From NCBI RefSeq assembly GCF_009469615.1, contig NZ_SSXX01000004.1, forward strand, positions 62,001 to 126,000: 64,000 nucleotides of DNA. Direction: 5' to 3'. The DNA is from Dechloromonas sp. H13 (lineage in GTDB: Bacteria; Pseudomonadota; Gammaproteobacteria; Burkholderiales; Rhodocyclaceae). Positions 37,967 through 48,314 of the stretch are shown here, piece by piece. The position numbers and the translations under genes are program-made. Under the pieces are notes generated by a model. It ran no database searches. It saw only the letters and a program-made list of their open reading frames with translations, and was not told where the DNA came from. The stretch's first letter is position 1. Each line of letters starts with the position of its first letter.

Positions 37967-39432
37967 TGGGCAAGCCGACTGGATTCATGGAATTCGAGCG
38001 TCTTTCCGAAGCTTACGAGCCGGTTGAGCAACGCCTGAAGCATTACAAGGAGTTCGTCCAGACGCTGTCGGATGACGACGCCAAGGTTCAGGGCGCGCGC
38101 TGCATGGACTGCGGCATCCCGTTCTGCAACAACGGCTGCCCGGTGAACAACATCATTCCGGACTGGAACGACCTGGTTTACCGCGGCAACTGGAAGCAGG
38201 CACTGGAGGTGCTGCACTCCACCAACAACTTCCCGGATTTCACCGGCCGCATCTGTCCGGCCCCGTGTGAAGCGGCCTGTACGCTGGGCATCAATGCGGC
38301 GCCGGTCGGCATCAAGTCGATCGAGCATTTCATCATCGACAAGGGTTGGGAATCCGGCTGGGTTGTGCCGCAGCCGCCGCAGAACAAGACCGGCAAGAAG
38401 GTCGCCATCGTCGGTTCCGGCCCGGCCGGCCTGGCGGCGGCGCAGCAGCTGGCGCGCGTCGGCCATGCCGTGACCGTGTTCGAAAAGAGCGATCGCCTCG
38501 GCGGTCTGCTCGCCTATGGCATTCCGGATTTCAAGATGGAAAAGGTCGTGGTCGACCGCCGCATCGCCCAGATGGAAGCGGAAGGGGTGACCTTCAAGAC
38601 CAAGGTCGTCGTCGGCAGCAAGGAAGTTCCCGCCGGTATCAACAACGACGCGACGACTTTCATCCCGGCCGAACAACTGGCCAAGGAATTCGATGCGGTC
38701 ATTCTCGCGGCGGGCTCCGAGGTGCCGCGCGACCTGCCGGTGCCAGGCCGCGAACTGAAGGGCATCTACGCGGCGCTGGAATTCCTGATTCCGCAGAACA
38801 AGGAAGTGCAGTTCGGCAAGGCCAACCCGATCAACGCCAGGGGCAAGCACGTCATCGTCATCGGCGGCGGCGATACCGGCTCCGACTGTGTCGGCACCTC
38901 GAATCGCCACGGCGCGGCCTCGGTGACGCAGTTCGAACTGATGCCGATGCCGCCGGCAGAGGAGAACAAGGCGTTGACCTGGCCGTACTGGCCGTACAAG
39001 CTGCGCACCTCCTCCTCGCACGATGAAGGTTGCGAGCGCGATTTTGCGGTTGCCACCAAGGCGCTGGTCGATGACGGCAAGGGCAACGTGAGGGCGCTGA
39101 AAGCCGTGCGCGTCGAATGGAAGGACGGCAGGATGAGCGAAGTTGCCGGCTCGGAGTTCGAGCTGCCGGCCGATCTCGTCTTCCTGGCCATGGGTTTCAC
39201 CAATCCGGTCGGCAGCCTGCTCGAAGCCTTCGGCGTCGATAAGGACGGTCGCGGCAATGCCAGGGCGACGACGGACGGCGAAGGTTGCTATGCGACCAAC
39301 GTCGCCAAGGTGTTCGCCGCCGGCGACGTGCGCCGCGGCCAGTCGCTGGTAGTCTGGGCGATTCGCGAAGGCCGGCAGTGCGCGCGCGAAGTCGACAACT
39401 TCCTGATGGGCAGCACGACGCTGCCGCGCTGA
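37966..39432 (+). CDS. gltD: Glutamate synthase, small subunit
   Basis: 488 aa. N-terminal Fe-S cysteines [17 protein letters not shown] (C46, C49, C54, C58) and [12 protein letters not shown], then FAD-binding [17 protein letters not shown] and NADPH-binding [15 protein letters not shown]. It delivers electrons from NADPH to GltB. It follows gltB directly. A strong terminator ends the operon. Confidence 0.97.
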
Positions 39433-39455
39433 AACGCCACAAGGGCGCCCGCAAG

Positions 39456-39490
39456 AACCCCGCCGAACAGCGATGTCGGCGGGGTTTTTC
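39456..39490 (+). terminator. Rho-independent terminator after gltBD
   Basis: AACCCCGCCGA, nine-base loop, TCGGCGGGGTT followed by TTTCTTT: eleven base pairs. Confidence 0.88.
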
Positions 39491-39597
39491 TTTGGCGCCG
39501 GATTCACCGGCAGCGGGGTGGTTGCGCGAACCAGATGACATCGCGGCAGTCAAACGGGCGAAGCGTGAAAGTCAGCTCAGCGGAAAGGAGTCGCGGC

Positions 39598-41688
39598 ATG
39601 CGCAGGTTCGTCCCGATGAACCCGACGGTGCGTTGCATCGGGGTAGCCAGTCGTTTCGGCGCTCCGTTCTCCGGCTGCGAGCGCGCTCCCGAAGTTCTGC
39701 GCCAGGCGGGACTGGCAGCCGTCCTTCGTCATAACGGCCTGGCTGCCGAGTGGCTGGAAATGGCCATTCCGGAGCCGTCGACCGCAGCAATCGGCATTCT
39801 GCTGCGCGAACTCGCCGATACGACGGCGGCGGTCATCCTGGCCGGCGAACGCCCGCTGGTCATCGGTGGCGATCACTCGACGGCGGCCGGCACCTGGCGC
39901 GGCATCGGCCGTGCCCTCGGTCAGGCGCCGGGCCTGATCTGGATCGACGCTCACCTCGATGCCCATACCCCGGCCAGCACGCCCTCGGGCAACGCGCACG
40001 GCATGCCGCTGGCGGCGCTGCTCGGCGAGGGCGATCCGGCCATGGTCGATATCCCCGGACCGCCGCTCGACCCGGCGCGCACCGTCGTCATCGGCATGCG
40101 CAGTTGCGAACCGGCGGAGGCGACGCGCCTGGCGGCGTCGGGGGTGCGGATTTTCGCCATGGACGAGATCGCCGGGCGCGGGCTGGCCGAGGTGTTCGCC
40201 GAGGCCCTGCGCATCGTCGGCAACGGGCCCTGGGGAATCAGCCTCGATCTCGACGCGATCGATCCCGAGTTTGCGCCCGGCGTGTCGACCGCGGTCGCCG
40301 GGGGGCTGCTGCCGGCATCGCTCAGGCACGAGATGCGCGGCGTCCTGCGTCAGCGCAACTGCGTCGGGCTGGAAATTGCCGAATACGACCCGGCATCCGA
40401 CCCGGACCGGCGCACGGCGGCGCTGGTCAGCGACCTGCTGGATGCCGCCTCGGCGCCCGACAGCGGCACGCTACGGCGCTGGGAAGCCGGATTCAGCGCC
40501 CGCAACTACGAGCCGCTGCCGGTCGTGCTGCACGAAGCGCAGGGTTGCTGGGCGACCGATGTCGACGGGCACCGTTACCTCGACCTGATGTCGGCCTACT
40601 CGGCGACCAGTTTCGGCCATGCGCATCCGCGCCTGGTGGGCGCGCTGGCGGCCCAGGCGTCGCGCCTGGCGGTCACCTCGCGGGCCTATGCCAACGACCG
40701 CCTGCCCCAACTGCTGCGGCGCCTCGCCTTGCTGACCGGGTACGATCGCGTGTTACCGGTCAACACCGGTCTCGAGGCGGTCGAGACCGCCCTCAAGGCG
40801 GCCCGTAAATGGGCCTACGAGGTCAAGGGCGTACCCCGCGAGCGCGCCGAGATCATCGCCTGCGCCGGCAACTTCCACGGCCGCTCGATCACCATCGTCG
40901 GCCTGTCCTCGGATCGGCAGTACCGCGACGGCTTCGGGCCGTTCCCGCCCGGTCTCAAGCGGATTCCCTACGGCGATGCGGCGGCGCTGGCCGCGGCCAT
41001 CACGCCGAACACCGCGGCCTTCCTGGTCGAACCGATCCAGGGCGAGGGCGGCATCATTCTTCCGCCGGCCGGTTACCTGGCCGCCTGTGCGGCGATCTGC
41101 CGGCAGAACGACGTCCTGCTCATCGCCGACGAGGTGCAGACCGGCCTGGGGCGGACCGGCCGGCTGCTCGCCTGCCAGCACGAAGGCGTGCGTCCGGACG
41201 GCCTCATCCTCGGCAAGGCACTGGGCGGAGGCCTGTTGCCGGTTTCTGCCTTCCTTGCCGACGAAGCGGTCATGCAGGTGTTTTCGCCCGGCGATCATGG
41301 CTCGACTTTCGGCGGCAACCCGCTGGCCTGCCACGTGGCGTTGACCGCCCTTGACGTGCTGGAGGAAGAAGGGCTCACCGAAAATTCCGCTGTCTTGGGC
41401 GAACTTTTGCTCGCCCGGCTACACCAACTGAAGGAGAAGTCGCCGATGATCGTGGATGTGCGCGGCCGCGGCCTGTTCGCCGGCATCGAACTCGATCCGC
41501 GGCAAGCCGACGCCCGTGCCCTGGCCGAAGCCCTGCTCGATTACGGGGTGCTGACCAAGGATACGCACGGTACCGTGCTACGTCTGGCGCCACCGCTGAT
41601 CATCGGACGCGCAGAACTGGAATGGGGCCTCGGCCGGATTGCCGAGGCGTTGAACGAATTCCAACGCCGCCCGCGTCTGGCGGCATAA
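39598..41688 (+). CDS. Fused arginase-type ureohydrolase / ornithine aminotransferase
   Basis: 696 aa from the ATG at 39598, chosen because AAAGGAG lies seven bases upstream; the frame is open from 39535. Residues ~10-285 are a ureohydrolase: GGDHS (H93), WIDAHLDAH (D117, H119, D121) and SLDLDAIDP (D217, D219) provide the two-manganese site. From ~295 to the end it is a class III aminotransferase closest to ornithine aminotransferases: VNTGLEAVETALKAARKW, DEVQTGLGRTG and the PLP Lys in LILGKALGGG (K540). Separately these enzymes convert arginine to ornithine and ornithine to glutamate semialdehyde. Fusion in one chain would allow channelling; activity on arginine rather than agmatine or another guanidine is inferred. 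It precedes prkA on the same strand. Confidence 0.88.
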   Translation: MRRFVPMNPTVRCIGVASRFGAPFSGCERAPEVLRQAGLAAVLRHNGLAAEWLEMAIPEPSTAAIGILLRELADTTAAVILAGERPLVIGGDHSTAAGTWRGIGRALGQAPGLIWIDAHLDAHTPASTPSGNAHGMPLAALLGEGDPAMVDIPGPPLDPARTVVIGMRSCEPAEATRLAASGVRIFAMDEIAGRGLAEVFAEALRIVGNGPWGISLDLDAIDPEFAPGVSTAVAGGLLPASLRHEMRGVLRQRNCVGLEIAEYDPASDPDRRTAALVSDLLDAASAPDSGTLRRWEAGFSARNYEPLPVVLHEAQGCWATDVDGHRYLDLMSAYSATSFGHAHPRLVGALAAQASRLAVTSRAYANDRLPQLLRRLALLTGYDRVLPVNTGLEAVETALKAARKWAYEVKGVPRERAEIIACAGNFHGRSITIVGLSSDRQYRDGFGPFPPGLKRIPYGDAAALAAAITPNTAAFLVEPIQGEGGIILPPAGYLAACAAICRQNDVLLIADEVQTGLGRTGRLLACQHEGVRPDGLILGKALGGGLLPVSAFLADEAVMQVFSPGDHGSTFGGNPLACHVALTALDVLEEEGLTENSAVLGELLLARLHQLKEKSPMIVDVRGRGLFAGIELDPRQADARALAEALLDYGVLTKDTHGTVLRLAPPLIIGRAELEWGLGRIAEALNEFQRRPRLAA

Positions 41689-41772
41689 ACCAAACGGCCG
41701 GGAGAGCCGTTATACGAGCAAGGGAGATTCAGGCAGTCCGGCAGTCGTGCATATCTGAAAGAGGAGGCAGCC

Positions 41773-43695
41773 ATGTCAATACTCACCCGCTACCAGAGCC
41801 GATACGAGGCCCAGCAGGAAGAGGAAATGTCGATCCAGGAATATCTGGATATCTGCAGGGGCGACCCCAAGGCCTACGCTACCGTCGCCGAGCGCATGCT
41901 GCTGGCGATCGGCGAGCCGGAACTGGTCGACACCCGGACCGACTCGCGCCTCTCGCGCATCTTCGCCAACAAGATGCTCAAGCTCTATCCCGCCTTTCGC
42001 GAGTTCTACGGCATGGAAGAGGTGATCGAGCACATCGTCTCCTATTTCCGCCATGCGGCGCAGGGCCTGGAGGAAAAGAAGCAGATCCTCTACCTGCTCG
42101 GTCCGGTCGGCGGCGGCAAGTCCTCGCTGGCCGAACGGCTGAAGTATCTGATCGAGAAGGTGCCGTTCTATGCGATCAAGGGGTCGCCGGTCCACGAATC
42201 GCCGCTCAGCCTGTTCAACGTCCTCGAGGACGGGCCGATCCTCGAGGAGGATTACGGCATTCCACGCCGCTACCTGGGGACCATCATGAGTCCGTGGGCG
42301 GTCAAGCGGCTGCACGAATTCGGCGGCGACATCAGCCGCTTCCGGGTGGTCAAGCTGCGGCCGTCGGTGCTGTCGCAGATCGCCGTGTCGAAAACCGAGC
42401 CAGGGGACGAGAACAACCAGGACATCTCCTCGCTGGTCGGCAAGATCGACATCCGCAAGCTCGAAAGCTATTCGCAGAACGACCCCGATGCCTACTCCTA
42501 CTCCGGCGGCCTGTGCCTGGCCAACCGGGGGCTGCTCGAGTTCGTCGAGATGTTCAAGGCACCGATCAAGGTGCTGCATCCCCTGCTGACCGCGACCCAG
42601 GAGCAGAACTACAAGGGTACCGAGGGCTTCGGGGCGATTCCCTTCGACGGCATGGTGCTGGCGCACTCCAACGAGGCGGAGTGGCTCACCTTCAAGAACA
42701 ACCGCAACAACGAGGCGTTTCTCGACCGCATCTACATCGTCAAGGTGCCATATTGCCTGCGGGTCACCGACGAGATGCGCATCTACGAGAAACTGCTGGT
42801 CAATTCCTCGTTGTCCAAAGCGCCGTGCGCGCCGGATACCCTGCAGATGATGGCGCAGTTCTCGGTGCTCTCGCGCCTCAAGGAGCCGGAAAATTCGAGC
42901 ATCTACAGCAAGATGCGGGTGTATGACGGCGAGAACCTCAAGGATACCGACCCCAAGGCCAAAAGCTTCCAGGAGTACCGCGATTTTGCCGGGGTCGACG
43001 AGGGGATGACCGGGCTGTCCACCCGCTTCGCCTTCAAGATCCTGTCCAAGGTGTTCAATTTCGACCACCGCGAAGTGGCGGCCAACCCGGTGCACCTGAT
43101 GTACGTGCTCGAACAGCAGATCGAGCAGGAACAGTTTCCGCCGGAAGTCGAGGAGCGTTACCTGCGCTACCTGAAGGAATTCCTCAGCCCGCGCTACGCC
43201 GAATTCATCGGCAAGGAAATCCAGACCGCCTACCTCGAAAGCTATTCCGAGTACGGCCAGAACATCTTCGACCGCTACGTCACCTACGCCGACTTCTGGA
43301 TCCAGGACCAGGAGTTCCGCGACCCGAATACCGGTGAAATGCTCGATCGCGCCGCCCTCAACGACGAACTGGACAAGATCGAGAAGCCGGCCGGGATCAG
43401 CAATCCGAAGGACTTCCGCAACGAGGTGGTCAACTTCGTGCTGCGTGCCCGCGCCAAGCACGACGGCAAGAATCCGGCCTGGATCTCGTACGAGAAGCTG
43501 CGGGCGGTCATCGAGAAGAAGATGTTCTCCAACACCGAGGAACTGCTGCCGGTCATCTCCTTCAATACCAAGGCCAGTGCCGACGAACAGAAAAAGCATC
43601 AGGACTTCGTCAACCGCATGATCACCAAGGGCTACACCGAGAAGCAGGTGCGTCTGCTCTGCGAGTGGTACCTGCGAGTACGCAAGTCTTCGTGA
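41773..43695 (+). CDS. prkA: PrkA-family serine protein kinase / AAA protein
   Basis: 640 aa, normal length of the family (YeaG in E. coli). The N-terminal AAA-type domain has Walker A GPVGGGKS (residues 110-117), and a PrkA C-terminal kinase-like domain with HLMYVLEQQIEQEQFP and FLSPRYAEFIGKEIQTAYLE follows. GAGGAGG precedes the ATG. Family members are involved in nitrogen-starvation and stationary-phase stress, and in Bacillus in sporulation control. It leads the conserved prkA-yeaH-spoVR trio. The 84-base gap to the upstream fusion enzyme shows no terminator. Confidence 0.94.
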   Translation: MSILTRYQSRYEAQQEEEMSIQEYLDICRGDPKAYATVAERMLLAIGEPELVDTRTDSRLSRIFANKMLKLYPAFREFYGMEEVIEHIVSYFRHAAQGLEEKKQILYLLGPVGGGKSSLAERLKYLIEKVPFYAIKGSPVHESPLSLFNVLEDGPILEEDYGIPRRYLGTIMSPWAVKRLHEFGGDISRFRVVKLRPSVLSQIAVSKTEPGDENNQDISSLVGKIDIRKLESYSQNDPDAYSYSGGLCLANRGLLEFVEMFKAPIKVLHPLLTATQEQNYKGTEGFGAIPFDGMVLAHSNEAEWLTFKNNRNNEAFLDRIYIVKVPYCLRVTDEMRIYEKLLVNSSLSKAPCAPDTLQMMAQFSVLSRLKEPENSSIYSKMRVYDGENLKDTDPKAKSFQEYRDFAGVDEGMTGLSTRFAFKILSKVFNFDHREVAANPVHLMYVLEQQIEQEQFPPEVEERYLRYLKEFLSPRYAEFIGKEIQTAYLESYSEYGQNIFDRYVTYADFWIQDQEFRDPNTGEMLDRAALNDELDKIEKPAGISNPKDFRNEVVNFVLRARAKHDGKNPAWISYEKLRAVIEKKMFSNTEELLPVISFNTKASADEQKKHQDFVNRMITKGYTEKQVRLLCEWYLRVRKSS

Positions 43696-43743
43696 GAGGC
43701 CGCGGACGGGGCGTGCCGGCCCGTCCGCCACGGGAGGTTCAGC

Positions 43744-45012
43744 ATGACGGTACGCATCGTCGACCGCCGACAGGACAGCAGGAACAAGAGCTCGGTCAAC
43801 CGGAGCCGCTTCATCCGCCGCTTCAAGGGGCAGATTCGCAAGGCGGTGGCCGACGCCATCGCCAAGCGCGGCATCCGCGACCTGGAGAGCGGCGAGAAGA
43901 TCGGCATTCCCGGCAAGGACATTTCCGAGCCGCATTTCCACCACGGCCGCGGTGGCGTGCGGGAATCGGTGCACCCGGGCAATGACCGTTTCCAGACCGG
44001 TGACGAAATGGATCGGCCACCGCCCGGCGGTTCGGGCCAGGGCGGCAAGGCCAGTCCGGATGGCGAAGGGCTGGACGATTTCGTCTTTACCCTGACCCGC
44101 GACGAGTTTCTCGACATCTTCTTCGACGAACTGGCGCTGCCCAACCTCGTCAAGCGGCAACTGGCGCGCATCGACGAATACCGGCGGGTCCGCGCCGGCT
44201 ACACGCAGAGCGGGGTGCCGACCAACATCAACCTGGTGCGCACCATGCGCGGCGCGGCGGGGCGGCGGGTCGCGGTGGCCGGGCCGTATGCGACGCGGCT
44301 GCGCGGCCTGCAGGCCGAACTCGAAGAAGCGCTGGACGAGGTGCCGCCGGACGCGGCCGAGGTCGAGCGCCTGCAGCGTGAAATCGCCTGCCTCAAGGCG
44401 CGTCGCGAAGCGGTCCCGTTCATCGACCCCTTCGACCTGCGCTACAGCAATCGCATCCGCATTCCCGAACCGTCGACGCAGGCCGTGATGTTCTGCCTGA
44501 TGGACGTTTCCGGATCGATGGACGAGGCGAAGAAGCAGATGGCCAAGCGCTTCTTCATGCTTCTCTACCTGTTCCTGAATCGCAATTACGAGCACATCGA
44601 AGTGGTCTTCATCCGCCACCACACGACGGCCGAGGAGGTCGACGAGGACAACTTCTTCCACTCGCGCGAAACCGGCGGCACCATCGTTTCCAGCGCCCTG
44701 AAGCTGATGCGGCAGATCATCGGCGAGCGCTACGCCAGCAGCACATGGAACATCTACGGGGCGCAGGCCTCCGACGGCGACAACTGGAACGACGACTCGC
44801 CGCGCTGCCGCGAACTGCTGGCCGATTCCATCCTGCCGCTGGTGCAGTATTTCGCCTACATCGAGATCACCGACGGCGAACCGCAGAATCTCTGGCAGGA
44901 ATACGAGCGGCTGGCTGTCACCCACGCCGGCCTGTTCGCCCTGCAGCGCATCGCGGCAGCCAGCGACATCTACCCGGTGTTCCGCGAACTTTTCAGGAAG
45001 CGGCTGGCATGA
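43744..45012 (+). CDS. yeaH: YeaH/YhbH family protein (DUF444, vWA-like)
   Basis: 422 aa. The N-terminus (MTVRIVDRRQDSRNKSSVNRSRFIRRFKGQ, written here in two parts: MTVRIVDRRQDS then RNKSSVNRSRFIRRFKGQ) and the EPHFHHGRGG segment are hallmarks. A von Willebrand-like domain carries the MIDAS start DVSGS (residues 254-258). It works with PrkA in an undefined way. Its stop overlaps the SpoVR gene (ATGA). Confidence 0.94.
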   Translation: MTVRIVDRRQDSRNKSSVNRSRFIRRFKGQIRKAVADAIAKRGIRDLESGEKIGIPGKDISEPHFHHGRGGVRESVHPGNDRFQTGDEMDRPPPGGSGQGGKASPDGEGLDDFVFTLTRDEFLDIFFDELALPNLVKRQLARIDEYRRVRAGYTQSGVPTNINLVRTMRGAAGRRVAVAGPYATRLRGLQAELEEALDEVPPDAAEVERLQREIACLKARREAVPFIDPFDLRYSNRIRIPEPSTQAVMFCLMDVSGSMDEAKKQMAKRFFMLLYLFLNRNYEHIEVVFIRHHTTAEEVDEDNFFHSRETGGTIVSSALKLMRQIIGERYASSTWNIYGAQASDGDNWNDDSPRCRELLADSILPLVQYFAYIEITDGEPQNLWQEYERLAVTHAGLFALQRIAAASDIYPVFRELFRKRLA

Positions 45013-46529
45013 CCAAAAAACGCTCGCGTCTGATCGCCGAGGGTTCGGACTGGACCATCGAGGCGATCGCCCAGTACGACAGTGAAATCGGCCGCATCGC
45101 CAGGAACTACGGCCTCGATACCTATCGCCACCAGCTCGAGATCATCACTGCCGAGCAGATGATGGACGCCTACGCCGCCATCGGCATGCCGGTCTATTAC
45201 CACCACTGGTCCTTCGGCAAGCACTTCCTGGAAACCGAAAACCGCTACAAGCGGGGCCACATGGGGCTGGCCTACGAGATCGTCATCAATTCCGATCCCT
45301 GCATCGCCTATCTCATGGAGGAGAACACGCTGACCATGCAGGCGCTGGTCATCGCCCACGCCGCCTACGGCCACAACTCCTTCTTCAAGGGCAACCACCT
45401 GTTCAAGCAGTGGACCAGCGCCGACGCGATCATCGATTACCTGGTCTTCGCCCGGAACTACATCGCCGAATGCGAGGAGCGCCACGGTCTCGAGACGGTC
45501 GAGCAACTGCTCGACGCCTGCCATGCACTGTCCAATCTCGGCGTCGACCGCTACAAGCGTTCGCCACCGCTGTCGCTGGAAAAGGAGAAGATGCGCCAGC
45601 GCGAGCGCGAGGCCTACCTGCAGGCCCAGGTCAACGATCTGTGGCGCACCCTGCCACGTCACGAGACAGCGGTCGCCGATGTGGAAGAACGACGCTTTCC
45701 CGAGGAGCCCGAGGAGAACCTGCTCTATTTCATCGAAAAGAATGCGCCGCTACTCGAACCCTGGCAACGCGAGATCGTGCGCATCGTCCGCAAGATCGGC
45801 CAGTATTTCTATCCGCAGCGCCAGACCCAAGTGATGAACGAGGGCTGGGCCTGCTTCTGGCACTACACGCTGCTCAACACGCTGTACGACGAAGGGCGGG
45901 TCAACGAAGGCTTCATGTTCGAATTCCTGCAATCGCATACCAACGTGGTGTACCAGCCGCCCTACAGCAGCAAGTGGTATTCCGGGATCAACCCCTATGC
46001 CCTGGGTTTCGCCATGTGGCGCGACATCCGGCGTATCTGCGAAACACCGACCGACGAGGACCGCCAGTGGTTTCCCGATATCGCCGGTTCCAACTGGCGG
46101 GAAACCTTCGACTTCGCGATGCGCAACTTCAAGGACGAGAGTTTCATCGCGCAATTTCTGTCGCCGCGCCTGATGCGCGAGTTCCGCCTGTTCGCCGTAC
46201 TCGACGACGACAGCAGGGCCAAGCTGCAGGTCGATGCCATCCACAACGAGCAGGGCTACCGCACATTGCGCATGATCCTGGCCGAGCAGTACAACCTGGG
46301 CAGCAGCGACCCCAATCTCCAGGTCTGGAACGTCGATCTGCGCGGCGACCGCTCGCTGACGCTGCGCCATTTCGTCCATCGCCGACGGCCCCTGGCGGAG
46401 CAATCCAACGCGGCACTGCGCCATCTCGCCTACCTGTGGGGCTTCACGGTGCGCCTCGAGCAGCAGGCGGCCGACGGCGAAGTCGCCCTGCTCGCCGAGT
46501 GCAAGACCGAAAAACGCCGGCCGGACTGA
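45009..46529 (+). CDS. SpoVR family protein (YcgB-like)
   Basis: 506 aa. Starts inside the yeaH stop. Typical blocks: AAIGMPVYYHHWSFGKHF, YEIVINSDPCIAYLMEENT, AYGHNSFFKGNHLF and MNEGWACFWHYTLLN. Many conserved His/Glu suggest a metal site, but no reaction is known. SpoVR is needed for spore cortex in Bacillus; in non-sporing bacteria it travels with PrkA and YeaH as here, forming a three-gene functional unit. Confidence 0.94.
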   Translation: MTKKRSRLIAEGSDWTIEAIAQYDSEIGRIARNYGLDTYRHQLEIITAEQMMDAYAAIGMPVYYHHWSFGKHFLETENRYKRGHMGLAYEIVINSDPCIAYLMEENTLTMQALVIAHAAYGHNSFFKGNHLFKQWTSADAIIDYLVFARNYIAECEERHGLETVEQLLDACHALSNLGVDRYKRSPPLSLEKEKMRQREREAYLQAQVNDLWRTLPRHETAVADVEERRFPEEPEENLLYFIEKNAPLLEPWQREIVRIVRKIGQYFYPQRQTQVMNEGWACFWHYTLLNTLYDEGRVNEGFMFEFLQSHTNVVYQPPYSSKWYSGINPYALGFAMWRDIRRICETPTDEDRQWFPDIAGSNWRETFDFAMRNFKDESFIAQFLSPRLMREFRLFAVLDDDSRAKLQVDAIHNEQGYRTLRMILAEQYNLGSSDPNLQVWNVDLRGDRSLTLRHFVHRRRPLAEQSNAALRHLAYLWGFTVRLEQQAADGEVALLAECKTEKRRPD

Positions 46530-46613
46530 TTCCGAATTCCCGGTGCCGACTTCGACAGCGTGCGGCGATCGTGGGAAAATGCGGGTTGCCTAACTGAAAC
46601 CGCAGATCACACC

Positions 46614-47972
46614 ATGAACGTCGTCATCCTCGCCGCCGGCCAGGGCAAGCGCATGCATTCCAATCTGCCCAAGGTGCTCCACCCGCTCGCCGGCAAGCCG
46701 CTGGCCCGGCACGTCATCGACACCGCCCGTTCGCTGCAGCCGGAAAAACTGGTCGTCGTTTTCGGCCACGGAGGCGAGATGGTGCGGTCGACCCTCGACG
46801 CGGGCGATATTTCCTGGGCCCTGCAGGAACCGCAACTGGGCACCGGCCACGCGGTCGCCCAGGCACTGCCGTTGATCTCCCGCGAAGGGCAGACGCTGGT
46901 GCTCTACGGCGACGTGCCGCTGACCCGTGCGTCCAGCCTGAAGCGACTGCTGCAGGCTGGACATGACGGCCTGTCCATCCTGACCGTCGATTTGCCCAAC
47001 CCGACCGGCTATGGCCGCATCGTGCGCGACGCGGCGGGCAACGTGCAGCGCATCGTCGAGGAAAAGGATGCCACGCCGCAGGAAAAGACGATCCGCGAGG
47101 TCAATACCGGCATCATGGCCATCCCGAGCGCCCGGCTGGCCGATTGGCTGGGGCGCCTGTCCAACGACAACGCCCAGGGCGAGTACTACCTGACCGACAT
47201 CGTCGCGCTGGCCGTCGCCGAAGGCCTGCCGGTGCGCACCGCGCAGGCTGATGACGAATGGGAAGTGCTCGGCGTCAACAGCAAGGTGCAGCTGGCCAGG
47301 CTCGAGCGCGTCTATCAGCGCAACATCGCCGAGGCCATGCTGGTCGGCGGCGTGCGGCTGGCCGACCCGGCACGCATCGACGTGCGCGGCGAGCTTACCT
47401 ATGGGCGCGATGTCTTCATCGACGTCGGTTGCGTCTTCGAGGGCCGGGTCGAGCTGGCCGACGCCGTCGAAATCGGCCCCTACTGCGTGCTCAAGAACGT
47501 CAAGGTCGGCGCCGGCGCCCAGATCGCCGCCTTCTGCCATTTCGAGGATGCGCTGATCGGTCCCGACGGCGTGGTCGGTCCCTTTGCCCGCCTGCGGCGT
47601 GGCGCCGAGCTCGGTCCCGAAGTGCACATCGGCAATTTCGTCGAGGTCAAGAAGAGCAGGATCGCCGCCCAGTCCAAGGCCAACCACCTGGCCTACATCG
47701 GCGATGCCGAGGTCGGCCAGCGCGTGAATATCGGCGCCGGTACCATCGTCTGCAACTACGACGGCGCCTTCAAGCATCGGACGGTCATCGAGGACGACGT
47801 CTTCATCGGTTCGGACAGCCAGCTGGTGGCGCCGGTGACGGTCGGCAGGGGGGCGACGCTGGGGGCCGGCACGACGCTGACCAAGGATGCGCCGCCCGAC
47901 GCCCTGACCGTGTCGCGCGCCAAGCAGGTGACGCTGACCGGCTGGGTGCGGCCGCAGAAACCGAAGAAGTAA
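46614..47972 (+). CDS. glmU: Bifunctional UDP-N-acetylglucosamine pyrophosphorylase / glucosamine-1-phosphate acetyltransferase
   Basis: 452 aa. The N-terminal uridyltransferase begins [28 protein letters not shown]. The C-terminal left-handed beta-helix contains hexapeptide repeats and [10 protein letters not shown] ... [11 protein letters not shown] with the acetyltransferase catalytic His region. It makes UDP-GlcNAc for peptidoglycan and LPS. The ATG at 46614 gives the standard N-terminus. A reverse copy of the iterated word is at 46783-46792. Its stop overlaps the next ATG by one base. Confidence 0.96.
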   Translation: MNVVILAAGQGKRMHSNLPKVLHPLAGKPLARHVIDTARSLQPEKLVVVFGHGGEMVRSTLDAGDISWALQEPQLGTGHAVAQALPLISREGQTLVLYGDVPLTRASSLKRLLQAGHDGLSILTVDLPNPTGYGRIVRDAAGNVQRIVEEKDATPQEKTIREVNTGIMAIPSARLADWLGRLSNDNAQGEYYLTDIVALAVAEGLPVRTAQADDEWEVLGVNSKVQLARLERVYQRNIAEAMLVGGVRLADPARIDVRGELTYGRDVFIDVGCVFEGRVELADAVEIGPYCVLKNVKVGAGAQIAAFCHFEDALIGPDGVVGPFARLRRGAELGPEVHIGNFVEVKKSRIAAQSKANHLAYIGDAEVGQRVNIGAGTIVCNYDGAFKHRTVIEDDVFIGSDSQLVAPVTVGRGATLGAGTTLTKDAPPDALTVSRAKQVTLTGWVRPQKPKK

Positions 47973-48277
47973 TGGATTTCTGGTTCGTCGCCTTCCTTTT
48001 CTCGGTCGCGCTCCTCGTCGCCGTCGGTGCATCGCTGCTGCTGGTCGGCTACGTCGGAACCCTGCCGGCGGCGTTCGCCTTCGGCTGGCGCAACTGGCTA
48101 CCGACCTTGCTGTTGCCGGTCGTCGGACCGCTCTGGTTCGCCGCACGGCACTGGAAGGATTTTGCCCAGCCCGGCCGGCAGCTGATCTTCGGCATATTGC
48201 TGGTCGCCGCCGCAGTTGCCCTGCTCTACGGGGCCGGACCGCATTTCGTCGACCGTCTCGCCGCCGGCGTAAAATGA
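47972..48277 (+). CDS. Small integral membrane protein, function unknown
   Basis: 101 aa, starting on the last base of the glmU stop (TAATG). Three hydrophobic stretches: residues ~4-30, ~45-57 and ~72-88, with a charged patch RHWKDFAQPGRQ between the last two. No catalytic motif is visible. Coupling with glmU suggests it is expressed with envelope-precursor synthesis but does not define a role. Confidence 0.65.
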   Translation: MDFWFVAFLFSVALLVAVGASLLLVGYVGTLPAAFAFGWRNWLPTLLLPVVGPLWFAARHWKDFAQPGRQLIFGILLVAAAVALLYGAGPHFVDRLAAGVK

Positions 48278-48314
48278 TCCGCTATCAGTTTCTTACAAGC
48301 TCAGGGAGAACAAG

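Noticed and set aside
39508..39525. Possible sigma-54 promoter (CGGCAGC then TTGC) upstream of the fusion enzyme
   Set aside because: The gap between the two boxes is seven bases instead of four, so GG-GC spacing is wrong. Attractive because prkA homologues are nitrogen-regulated, but the sequence does not support it.
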